From assembly GCA_016928525.1 (NCBI GenBank), contig JAFGKO010000320.1:1-13235 (forward strand): DNA of 13,235 nt, read 5' to 3'. A model generated the notes under the pieces. The model did no database searches. It saw only the letters and a program-made list of their open reading frames with translations, and had not been told where the DNA came from. The position numbers and the translations under genes were made by a program. This document shows, in pieces, positions 8,101 through 13,009 of the stretch. Each line of letters begins with the position of its first letter. The stretch's first letter is position 1. This DNA comes from Anaerolineales bacterium. GTDB lineage: Bacteria > Chloroflexota > Anaerolineae > Anaerolineales > Villigracilaceae.

Positions 8101-8682
8101 CTGGTGAATGCCGGTGATGGCGGCCTTGACTTCGAGGATGTCCTGCGAGGTTTCGATCAGCAGCAGGTCGACCCCGCCTCGAATCAGACCGACAGCCTGC
8201 TCCCGGAATACGTCGGCCAGTTCGTCGAACCCGACGTTGGACAGTTCGGGATCGTTAGCGGAGGGGAGTTTACCAGAGGGACCGATGGAACCGGCAACGA
8301 AGCGATTTTGGATTTCCGATTTTTGATTTTTGATTTTTGAATATTCGTCGGCTAAGCGTCTGGCCAAAGAGGCTGCTGCTTCGTTGATTTCGATGACGCG
8401 GTCGCCCAAGCCGTATTCTGCCATGGTGATGCGGTTGGAGCGGAAGGTGTCCGTCTCGATCACGTCCACGCCGACTTCGAGGAACGAGCGGTGGACTTTT
8501 TCCACGGCCTCGGGGTACGAGATAACGAGGTAGTCGTTGCAGCCGTTATACTGTTCGCCGCCGAAGTGCTCGGCAGTCAGGTCCTGGGTTTGTAAGCTGG
8601 TGCCCATCGCGCCATCGAAGACGAGGACTTTGTTTTCAAGGGCATCGAGGTATTTTCTGTTTGTATATTTTCTTTCGGTCAT
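5116..8682 (-). CDS. metH: cobalamin-dependent methionine synthase
   Basis: The product has 1188 residues, close to E. coli MetH at about 1227. It moves a methyl group from 5-methyltetrahydrofolate through cobalamin to homocysteine. All four modules are present. The homocysteine domain (about 1-325) has zinc cysteines Cys242 (NCSTGP) and Cys308/Cys309 (GGCCGT). The pterin domain (about 350-620) includes IGERCNAQGSRKF. The cobalamin module (about 645-890) has GDVHDIGKN with His764 as the expected cobalt ligand. The reactivation domain (about 925-1188) has R1119-x3-GYPAIPE, the SAM-binding motif, with Ile where E. coli has Cys. ATG at 8682 has AGGAGC 3 nt upstream. The gene begins 36 nt after the glycosylase gene and may share its transcript. 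A SAM-I riboswitch lies about 1.6 kb upstream on the same strand. Three repeat-derived stretches are translated inside it (near residues 115-127, 672-676 and 1016-1025). Confidence 0.97.
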   Translation of the reverse strand: MTERKYTNRKYLDALENKVLVFDGAMGTSLQTQDLTAEHFGGEQYNGCNDYLVISYPEAVEKVHRSFLEVGVDVIETDTFRSNRITMAEYGLGDRVIEINEAAASLARRLADEYSKIKNQKSEIQNRFVAGSIGPSGKLPSANDPELSNVGFDELADVFREQAVGLIRGGVDLLLIETSQDILEVKAAITGIHQAFDETGIYLPVQAQVTLDTTGRMLLGTDVNAALAILEGLGIDVIGLNCSTGPEHMREPIRVLGENATLPVSCIPNAGLPLNVDGQAVYPLEPEPFANDMYEFVTKHNISVVGGCCGTTPEHLKLLVDKLNGHPHPVRPHQSEPKFASAMSAIAMRQDPPPTLIGERCNAQGSRKFKRLLLEEDYDSILEIAREQVEYGAHALDISTAVTERPDEVELMRKVVKKLEMGVDVPLVIDTTELDVLETALKTAPGRCLINSTHLEAGRTKADKVFALAKTHNAAVIVLTIDENGMAKTAEKKLEVAKRIYDIAVDEHGLKPEDLVYDTLTFTLATGDPEFAESAIATIEGIRLIKQALPGVLASLGVSNLSFGLSAQARPVLNSIMLYHCIQAGLDMAIINPAHVTPYADIPEEEKELAEDLIFNRRPDALQRYIEHYENVTPTDQATQIDPTEGMTPEQRLHWRIVHRHKEGVEADIDSLIPYPLSAGEKMKDDGKRGKNHVRAVEVLNTVLLPAMKEVGDKFGAGELILPFVLQSAEVMKKSVSHLENYLEKVEGVSKGLVVIATVYGDVHDIGKNLVKTILANNGYDVIDLGKQVPAETIISKAAEANATAIGLSALLVSTSKQMPLIVNELQRRGHKIPVLVGGAAINRRFGRRILFTEDGEAYEPGVFYCKDAFEGLETMDQLIVPEKREELLARTRRDADMEMGRASQKRAEDTPGQRSAIVPAPIKAPVKFGQQIVKRMPLEIVFQNLGINELYRLSWGAKNAHGAEWEKLQKEFDTRLDKMKREALKTGWLKPQAVYGYFPCQADGDDLIVYDPESVRAKHASPLQLTRFSFPRQPYGDFLALSDYFASVDSGQMDVVAFQVVTVGQEATERFDALQAKGDYSEAYFTHGLAVQTAEATAEYLHRHICRELGLAEGQGKRYSWGYPAIPELEDHRKVFDLLPAVESELGMTLSPAFQLIPEQSTAAIIVHHKDAKYYSVGESRVEQLMR
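5610..5637. repeat. palindromic element translated in frame within metH
   Basis: Arms GTAGGGGCGAAGCA (5610-5623) and TGCTTCGCCCTTAC (5624-5637) pair at 13 of 14 positions. The central 20 bases, GGGCGAAGCATGCTTCGCCC, are a perfect palindrome. It is read as SVRAKHASPLQ (about residues 1015-1025), between DDLIVYDPE and LTRFSFPRQ of the reactivation domain. From memory, E. coli MetH has a linker of different sequence here. Confidence 0.75.
6655..6672. repeat. heptanucleotide repeat GGGATAA (2.5 copies) within metH
   Basis: GGGATAA occurs at 6655-6661 and again at 6662-6668, followed by GGGA. It encodes LIPYPL near residues 671-677, inside a hydrophilic stretch of about 20 residues between the pterin and cobalamin modules that looks longer than in E. 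coli MetH. With so few copies, chance is possible. Confidence 0.4.
8304..8340. repeat. tandem heptanucleotide repeat GATTTNN (5 copies) within metH
   Basis: Five units follow in exact register: GATTTTG, GATTTCC, then GATTTTT three times (8304-8338), with GA after. On the coding strand it is read as YSKIKNQKSEIQN (about residues 114-126), between ADE and RFVAGSIGPSG of the homocysteine domain. It resembles the short tandemly repeated repeats known from cyanobacteria. The reading frame stays open through it. Confidence 0.85.
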
Positions 8683-8718
8683 GTTGCTCCTAATGTTTCA
8701 GCTACAGATTTCATGAAT

Positions 8719-9495
8719 TTATCCGGATTGTTGCGAGTAATAATTGCAGTAATCTCTTGCTCCACACACTTGACATGATGGATTTGTTTCCAAACAGATG
8801 CCGCGTTCAATTCCAAATTCTTTTGATTGGACTTGTCCGTAGACTACAAAAACAACGTCAATGTATCGAATTGGAAGACCCGTCGCTTCCGCAAATTTCC
8901 TGCCTTGGATGACCGTTTTGAGAAGCTGTTGTTCATTTTCAATCAAGCCCAATCGTTTAAAGATGCGACAAATTACTCTATCAGGTTTCAGAACAGGCAT
9001 ACCAATATCAGTGAGGTAATGATATGTGGTGATCCTTCCTAAACCTGCAAACCTGTACTCTAATTCTTCTTTAAGAAGAATTAAGTTTTCAAACGATGAT
9101 AATGCCGAAAAAGAATCTATATAGTTTTGAAATGAGCCACTTTCAAAAAGAATAGCATTGAAGGTTTTAGCGTTTTCAACACATGCCTTTATTTTGAGAC
9201 GATTACGGATCATCTTTTCGTCTGCTAAGATATTTTTGATAGCCTGTTCATCATATCTTGCTACAATTTCAAAATTGGGAAAATGCTTGTGAATAACATC
9301 TATCTTTTCAGTGACTGTCGAAGCCCTGAAACCTGAATAAAAAATTACATCAATCAACTTTGAAAAATATTCATTATCGGAAAAAGTTTGACCGTGAAGG
9401 TGTTTAAACCCATCCAATTTTTTCGGAAGATTTTTTGAGCCTGCTTTCAGCAGTACTTCTTCAATACTTTCAAAGATTGCATTGTAATCTTTCAT
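8719..9495 (-). CDS. HhH-GPD DNA glycosylase with [4Fe-4S] motif (Tag/endonuclease III-like)
   Basis: The product has 258 residues (the numbers here add 4 for the alternative upstream ATG). IDVIFYSGFRASTVTEKID and MIRNRLKIKACVENAKTF resemble DNA-3-methyladenine glycosylase I (Tag). AGLGRITTYHYLTDIG (154-169) is the helix-hairpin-helix, and KPDR supplies Asp176 at the catalytic position of the HhH-GPD fold. The C-terminus holds Cys238-x6-Cys245-x2-Cys248-x5-Cys254, the iron-sulfur spacing of endonuclease III and MutY. The hairpin lacks the lysine of bifunctional lyases, so a base-excising monofunctional glycosylase is likely; the lesion is unknown. ATG at 9495 is chosen because GGAGG lies 5 nt before it, while the ATG at 9507 overlaps that ribosome site. 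The gene is strikingly AT-rich (15 of 60 bases G+C at 9061-9120, against 39 of 60 in metH at 7921-7980), suggesting transfer. metH follows after 36 nt. Confidence 0.8.
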   Translation of the reverse strand: MKDYNAIFESIEEVLLKAGSKNLPKKLDGFKHLHGQTFSDNEYFSKLIDVIFYSGFRASTVTEKIDVIHKHFPNFEIVARYDEQAIKNILADEKMIRNRLKIKACVENAKTFNAILFESGSFQNYIDSFSALSSFENLILLKEELEYRFAGLGRITTYHYLTDIGMPVLKPDRVICRIFKRLGLIENEQQLLKTVIQGRKFAEATGLPIRYIDVVFVVYGQVQSKEFGIERGICLETNPSCQVCGARDYCNYYSQQSG

Positions 9496-9500
9496 TACTT

Positions 9501-9505
9501 CCTCC
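9501..9505 (-). promoter_or_regulatory. ribosome binding site deciding the glycosylase start
   Basis: GGAGG followed by AAGTA and then ATG at 9495 is a strong site with 5-nt spacing. It overlaps the alternative upstream ATG (9507-9505), which therefore is unlikely to be used. Confidence 0.8.
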
Positions 9506-9575
9506 ATCCGACTTAATCTTTTCCAATACTACCGGCACGGACTTTGCCCAGCGGGATTCGGTGGCGATTTTACCC

Positions 9576-9677
9576 GCACGGGGGTTCATCCCCGTGCTAT
9601 TCGTCCGAAGCCGACTCAAGTCGGCTAGTCCGCTTCAGCGGACTTTGCAGGTATAGCCCGACGGTTCATCGTCGGGC
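9576..9677. repeat. array of four hairpins
   Basis: Four perfect 8-bp inverted repeats lie in a row. They are GCACGGGG-GTTCAT-CCCCGTGC (9576-9597), AGCCGACT-CA-AGTCGGCT (9609-9626), AGTCCGCT-TC-AGCGGACT (9627-9644) and GCCCGACG-GTTCAT-CGTCGGGC (9656-9677). The outer two share the loop GTTCAT but have different stems. The inner two abut without a spacer and share the form AG-x6-loop-x6-CT. The array ends 21 nt downstream of the unknown-function gene and begins about 80 nt upstream of the glycosylase start. No T-tract follows on the minus strand. It may be a mobile palindrome cluster, a transcript-stabilising structure, or both. Confidence 0.85.
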
Positions 9678-9698
9678 GGGCACGATGACGTGGCACGC

Positions 9699-10121
9699 TC
9701 ATACCGCAATCGCCTCCGCCTCCTCCAGCACCGACCTCGCCCACGCAGCCACATCTTCACAATAGACCTCCGCGTTCTCCCTCCGTACATCCAGAATTAT
9801 CTTCATCCATTTTGTTTTGTTGATTACAGACTTGCCATCTTTCGATTTAATTTTGAACTTCCGCTTGCCGCTGTCTACCAAATCCTTGTTTTGCTTTCTG
9901 ATGAAAGCGGGCGGTTTATTTTCCAGGAGAAATTCTCGCAGCAATTCGCGCTCGTGCAGCCAGCCGTCACAGGTCAGCTTGCTGGAGTGCTGGAGCATGT
10001 AGGCCGCAACGGTTAGATGATGGACAGCGCCATAAGCCGCATCGCTGAATTCAAGCGCCAGGCATTCGTAGAAGCGGGTTTCGCAAGCGCCTTCAGGCGC
10101 GCTGCATTCGGGACAGGTCAT
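9699..10121 (-). CDS. conserved-looking small protein of unknown function (possibly DUF5946)
   Basis: The product has 140 residues. It begins MTCPECSAPEGAC, with Cys3, Cys6, Cys13 and Cys20 suggesting a small metal site, then YGAVHHLTVAAYMLQH with His34, His35 and His45. The C-terminal half is lysine-rich and ends in an acidic helix (CEDVAAWARSVLEE). There is no signal peptide or membrane segment. The overall look resembles the DUF5946 family as I remember it, but I cannot confirm that without a profile search, and no function is known to me. The start is well supported by GGAGAG directly upstream of ATG at 10121. It is the first gene after the SAM-I riboswitch terminator and so the first candidate for SAM control. 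It could be a regulator or a metal protein; nothing in the sequence decides. Confidence 0.7.
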   Translation of the reverse strand: MTCPECSAPEGACETRFYECLALEFSDAAYGAVHHLTVAAYMLQHSSKLTCDGWLHERELLREFLLENKPPAFIRKQNKDLVDSGKRKFKIKSKDGKSVINKTKWMKIILDVRRENAEVYCEDVAAWARSVLEEAEAIAV

Positions 10122-10145
10122 ACCTCTCCAAAGATTTCTATCACT

Positions 10146-10221
10146 TTGAACCTCTAAGAGCGCTAGGCTCGCGAAGAAAGACCAAAACCATCTTTGCGTA
10201 CTTCGCGTCTTCGCGGTTCAA
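10146..10221. repeat. short repeat element with terminal inverted repeats
   Basis: The 76-nt stretch is bounded by TTGAACC (10146-10152) and GGTTCAA (10215-10221). A second inverted pair lies inside: GCGAAGA (10171-10177) and TCTTCGC (10209-10215). The right part has degenerate units of the form CTTTGCGTA, CTTCGCGT, CTTCGCGG. It lies between the riboswitch terminator and the ribosome site of the next gene. Similar AACCGC-(A/G)AAG repeats are, from memory, common in environmental bacterial genomes. Confidence 0.5.
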
Positions 10222-10228
10222 GCTTTAC

Positions 10229-10260
10229 ACAACAAAACCGCCTCCCGAAAATGAGAGGCG
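10229..10260 (-). terminator. intrinsic terminator of the SAM-I riboswitch
   Basis: On the minus strand the stem is CGCCTCTC (10260-10253), loop ATTTTC, GGGAGGCG (10246-10239), 8 bp with one G-T pair. The T-rich run GTTTTGTTGT follows. The 5' half with the loop, CTCTCATTTTC (10257-10247), can instead pair with GAAGATGAGAG (10290-10280) at the 3' end of the aptamer: 11 bp with one G-U. That is the classic SAM-I antiterminator. Confidence 0.9.
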
Positions 10261-10281
10261 CCATTAAAACTAAAGTCAACT

Positions 10282-10442
10282 CTCATCTTCCAGACGTACG
10301 TCTGCCGGAGTTGGCACCGGTTTTAGCTTTCAACTTTTAGCAATCAGCATTTCGCCAAAGGCTAAAAGCTGACCGCTGATAGCTAACCGCTAACAGGTTG
10401 CCGAGGCTTCACAGGGCCGGTCCCTCAGCCTCTCTGGATGAG
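10282..10442 (-). promoter_or_regulatory. SAM-I riboswitch (S-box) aptamer
   Basis: Read on the minus strand, P1 is CTCATC (10442-10437) with GATGAG (10287-10282). The conserved core follows: CAGAGAGG, GAGGGACCGGCCC, GTGAAGCCTCGGCAACC, and after the P3 arm GGTGCCAACTCC. P4 is CAGAC-GTAC-GTCTG. The order and sequence match the SAM-I consensus. SAM binding should stabilise P1, release the terminator stem and stop transcription. The aptamer is 161 nt, longer than usual, because P3 is extended by heptanucleotide repeats (10321-10397). The first genes downstream are an unknown small protein and a DNA glycosylase; metH, the expected target, starts about 1.6 kb further on. Confidence 0.96.
10321..10397. 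repeat. heptanucleotide repeat array forming riboswitch arm P3
   Basis: Eleven units of seven bases run without a break on the plus strand: TTTTAGC, TTTCAAC, TTTTAGC, AATCAGC, ATTTCGC, CAAAGGC, TAAAAGC, TGACCGC, TGATAGC, TAACCGC, TAACAGG. The first half carries TYAGC-type units and the second half their inverse GCTRA. The array therefore folds on itself, with roughly two thirds of positions paired in register and alternative registers possible. It lies exactly between the conserved GGTGCC and GGCAACC sides of P3. Confidence 0.8.
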
Positions 10443-10480
10443 TGGACGGATTATTCCATCCCGGTCAATTGTTGGGCATG

Positions 10481-10509
10481 AGTTTACCACAGGGTCAATA
10501 TCATGTAAA
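10481..10509 (-). promoter_or_regulatory. probable sigma-70 type promoter of the riboswitch transcript
   Basis: On the minus strand TTTACA (10509-10504; 5 of 6 to consensus) and TAAACT (10486-10481; 4 of 6) are separated by exactly 17 nt. The expected start near 10474 leaves about 30 nt before P1 of the aptamer. It lies just after the stop codon of the GGDEF gene. Confidence 0.55.
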
Positions 10510-10525
10510 CCCGACCGATAATATC

Positions 10526-11875
10526 CTATTTAATTTCCTGCCAGACAAAGACCTGATTTCGTCCTTTCTCTTTGGCAATGTATAAAGCCTGGTCTGCGCG
10601 GTTGAGTAATATATCCAGCGCCAAGTCATCGCTTCCGGGCACGCTTGCTACTCCCATACTGAGTGTAATGGGAATCTCACGTTCGTCGATTTTCAAAGGC
10701 CGGTTCTTAAAACCAGTACATAAGCGGTCAGCCAGTTGCTTGCTACGACGCCTTCCAGTTTCGGGAAGCAGGATGACAAACTCATCGCCACCATAGCGTG
10801 CAAAGATATCAACCTGCCGGATGGTCTCCCGGCAGCGCCAAACCATTCCTTTCAGCACTCTGTCACCAAACAAATGTCCAAAGGAATCATTGATGCGCTT
10901 AAAAAAGTCAATATCGAACATAATGCAGGCCAATGGGTGCCCATAGCGTTTTGAACGCGCGATTTCCATCTCAGCGAGATCGAAAAAGTGACGGCGGTTA
11001 AACAAGCCTGTCAAAGGATCAGTCGTCGCTAATTTCACCAGGAGCTGTTCAGCGCGTAGTCGTTCGATGATACGGCCCAAACGCTCGGCAATCGCACGCA
11101 GCAGACTATATTCTTCTTCCAAGAATGGATTATCGTCATCTACCGGGACGTCCCCCGTATAGAAAACTTCAACTGAGCCGCTGGGATGCGCATGGACAAA
11201 AATTTCGCTACTTCCTTTCCACTCTGATGTTTTGAAACCCTTTGAGACGTACTCGCGCCCATCATACACAATTCGCGCAGAGGTCATCCCCGGATAACGC
11301 CAGGATGGAGGCATCAGTTCCGCCGTCCCCTGCAAGATTTCATCCAGTGTAATTCCCGGCTGTTCGACCAGGTCGGCAATGCCATAGAGACAGTTCAACT
11401 CTTTGATGCGCTCGAGTAGTTCATCGGTCCGTTTTTGAAGCGAATTTTCGGCATACTTCTGACGCGTAATATCTGCAACGGTCAGGAGCACACGCCAATC
11501 CCCACGCTCAAAAGGCACCGCGCTTACCATTGTCCAGATAATGTCCCCATCCTCTTTGACAATACCAATCTCAACATTTCTGATAGCCCGTTGCTCATTG
11601 AAAGCACGCGCACTGGGAAATTCATCAACCGGCATCTCGCTGCCATCGGAACGCAAATATTTGCGCCGCCCATATTCCCCCTTCTTTAATTTATTCTCTG
11701 AAAGCCCTAACACCTTCTCCAAAGCCGGGTTAGTATAGATCGGTTTTCTGTCTTCCCCCAGAATAGAAACGCCCACAGGTAACACTCGCATTAACGCCTG
11801 CAACTTTTCCTCGTTCTCTCGCAGAACGTCCATCTCTTTCGTCAACTGTTGCGGTGAAGTGCTTCTTTTTGCCAT
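10526..11875 (-). CDS. diguanylate cyclase with PAS and GAF-like sensor domains
   Basis: The product has about 449 residues and no membrane segment, so it is cytosolic. A coiled segment (10-30) leads to a PAS domain (about 25-140, ending in RVLLTVADITRQKYAE). A GAF-like sensor follows (about 155-275, starting KELNCLYGIADLVEQPGITLDEIL), a type often seen in sensor kinases. The GGDEF domain (about 280-445) has DPLTGLFNRR, the metal ligand in FDIDFFK (Asp321) and the intact active site GGDEF (362-366). The inhibitory site RQVD (353-356) lies five residues before it. It should make cyclic di-GMP from two GTP, with product inhibition. The open frame continues to ATG 11965, but those 30 residues look non-coding and a TACAAT element lies within them, so I prefer ATG 11875, although neither start has a strong ribosome site. 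It is divergent from the 12025 regulator. The signal sensed is unknown. Confidence 0.9.
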   Translation of the reverse strand: MAKRSTSPQQLTKEMDVLRENEEKLQALMRVLPVGVSILGEDRKPIYTNPALEKVLGLSENKLKKGEYGRRKYLRSDGSEMPVDEFPSARAFNEQRAIRNVEIGIVKEDGDIIWTMVSAVPFERGDWRVLLTVADITRQKYAENSLQKRTDELLERIKELNCLYGIADLVEQPGITLDEILQGTAELMPPSWRYPGMTSARIVYDGREYVSKGFKTSEWKGSSEIFVHAHPSGSVEVFYTGDVPVDDDNPFLEEEYSLLRAIAERLGRIIERLRAEQLLVKLATTDPLTGLFNRRHFFDLAEMEIARSKRYGHPLACIMFDIDFFKRINDSFGHLFGDRVLKGMVWRCRETIRQVDIFARYGGDEFVILLPETGRRRSKQLADRLCTGFKNRPLKIDEREIPITLSMGVASVPGSDDLALDILLNRADQALYIAKEKGRNQVFVWQEIK

Positions 11876-11954
11876 GATTCTGGATGCTTCAAGCTGCTGT
11901 CCTTGACTCCAACTAAATGATGATTCGATTGTATCAAAAATTCGCAAAGGAAAT

Positions 11955-11984
11955 TTGACGAACATTTACCATCTATGATAGACT
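11955..11984 (+). promoter_or_regulatory. possible promoter of the molybdate-type regulator
   Basis: TTGACG (11955-11960, 5 of 6 to consensus) and TAGACT (11979-11984, 4 of 6) are separated by 18 nt, placing the start about 30 nt before the ATG at 12025. The region is AT-rich, so chance matches are possible. I see no clear ModE-type operator palindrome. Confidence 0.4.
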
Positions 11985-12024
11985 CTTAACGAATAAGTTT
12001 TTCCTTAATTGAAAGTGGTGACTT

Positions 12025-12999
12025 ATGGATAAAGTTGAATCCCTCCACGCCTTTGAACAGATCAAACTTCTGTCGGACTCAAGAAGATTGCAAATCCTGC
12101 GCCTGTTGATGGCCTCCCCCGCCAGTCTTACACAGCTTGCGAAAACCCTGCACCAGTCCCCCGCCTGGGTGCGGCACCACATCCTGGCGCTCGAAAGCGC
12201 TAACCTGATCGAATTGAGCGAAGTGCGCATTACCGGTAAGGTCACCGAAAAGTTCTATCGCGCCAAAGCAGGCGCCTTCCTATTGCAGGAACTGATCCTG
12301 CCCGAAGGCGGCAAGCCCGCTATCGTCTTCTCGGGCAGCCACGACCTGGCCCTCGAAAAGATCAGCGCACAGATCGCCGATCATCTCACCCTGCTGACCC
12401 TGCCTGTCGGCAGCCTGGACGGTCTGGTCAACCTGCGCCAGGGATTGTGCCAGATCAGCGGCGCGCACCTGCTCGACAAGAGCGGCGAATACAACGCGCC
12501 CTTCGTCCGCCATCTTTTCCCGGACCGCGCGATGGACATGGTCACGCTGGCCTATCGCACGCAGGGACTGATGCTCACGCCGGGCAACTCGAAGGGAGTC
12601 CGGGGCGCATCCGACCTGAACCAGGCTGGCCTCCGTTTCATCAACCGCAATCCTGGCTCTGGTACCCGTCTCTGGCTGGACGGCGAACTCGAACGGCTGG
12701 GCATCCCCCCCGAAACGATCGACGGTTACCAGCGCGTCGTCAACACGCACACCGAATGCGCCCGTGCCATTGCCAGTGGGGAAGCCGATGTTGCGCTGGG
12801 ACTGCAAGCCTCCGCCCGCCAGTACAACCTGGACTTCATCCCACTCTTCGAAGAACGCTATGATCTCGTCCTGCCACGCGAGCAGGAAGACATCCTGGCT
12901 CCCCTGCTGGAGCATATCCAAACTGCTGCGTTCCGCCGTGACCTGAATACATTAACCGGCTACAACACATCTCACAGCGGTGAACAAATCACACTATAA
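12025..12999 (+). CDS. wHTH transcriptional regulator fused to a molybdate-binding-protein-like domain
   Basis: The product has 324 residues. The N-terminal winged helix (about 8-80) has LLSDSRRLQILRLLM, SLTQLAKTLHQSPAWVRHHI and a wing near 66-78, an ArsR-like arrangement. The rest (about 95-310) is a periplasmic-binding-protein-like fold without a signal peptide. Typical marks are GSLDGLVNLRQG (129-140), GAHLLDKSGEYN (146-157), FINRNPGSGTR (205-215) and the ASGEADVALG turn (250-259). This is the COG1910/PBP-like domain linked to molybdate or tungstate sensing. The protein is probably a one-component repressor or activator whose ligand is an oxyanion. The molbindin gene 10 nt downstream strengthens that reading. 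The start ATG 12025 has only a weak GGTG upstream. In contrast to ModE, the sensor is not a Mop domain; that domain is encoded separately next door. Confidence 0.85.
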   Translation: MDKVESLHAFEQIKLLSDSRRLQILRLLMASPASLTQLAKTLHQSPAWVRHHILALESANLIELSEVRITGKVTEKFYRAKAGAFLLQELILPEGGKPAIVFSGSHDLALEKISAQIADHLTLLTLPVGSLDGLVNLRQGLCQISGAHLLDKSGEYNAPFVRHLFPDRAMDMVTLAYRTQGLMLTPGNSKGVRGASDLNQAGLRFINRNPGSGTRLWLDGELERLGIPPETIDGYQRVVNTHTECARAIASGEADVALGLQASARQYNLDFIPLFEERYDLVLPREQEDILAPLLEHIQTAAFRRDLNTLTGYNTSHSGEQITL

Positions 13000-13003
13000 G
13001 GAG
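12998..13003 (+). promoter_or_regulatory. ribosome binding site of the molbindin gene
   Basis: AAGGAG lies six bases before ATG 13010 and overlaps the stop codon of the regulator (12997-12999), which suggests translational coupling. It rules against the longer GTG start at 12980. Confidence 0.85.
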
Positions 13004-13009
13004 ATAAAG

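Noticed and set aside
9576..9677. CRISPR array
   Set aside because: The units differ in stem sequence, are not direct repeats of one sequence, and have no regular spacers; no cas genes are present.
10291..10306. GACGTACGTC palindrome as a repressor operator
   Set aside because: It is explained as the P4 hairpin of the SAM-I riboswitch.
11876..11965. Extended N-terminus of the GGDEF protein from ATG 11965
   Set aside because: The 30 residues do not look like a protein domain, a promoter-like TACAAT lies within, and the shorter start leaves room for divergent promoters; some doubt remains.
12280..12921. 213-codon open frame on the minus strand opposite the molybdate-type regulator
   Set aside because: It is antisense to a clear wHTH-PBP protein and has no motif of its own.
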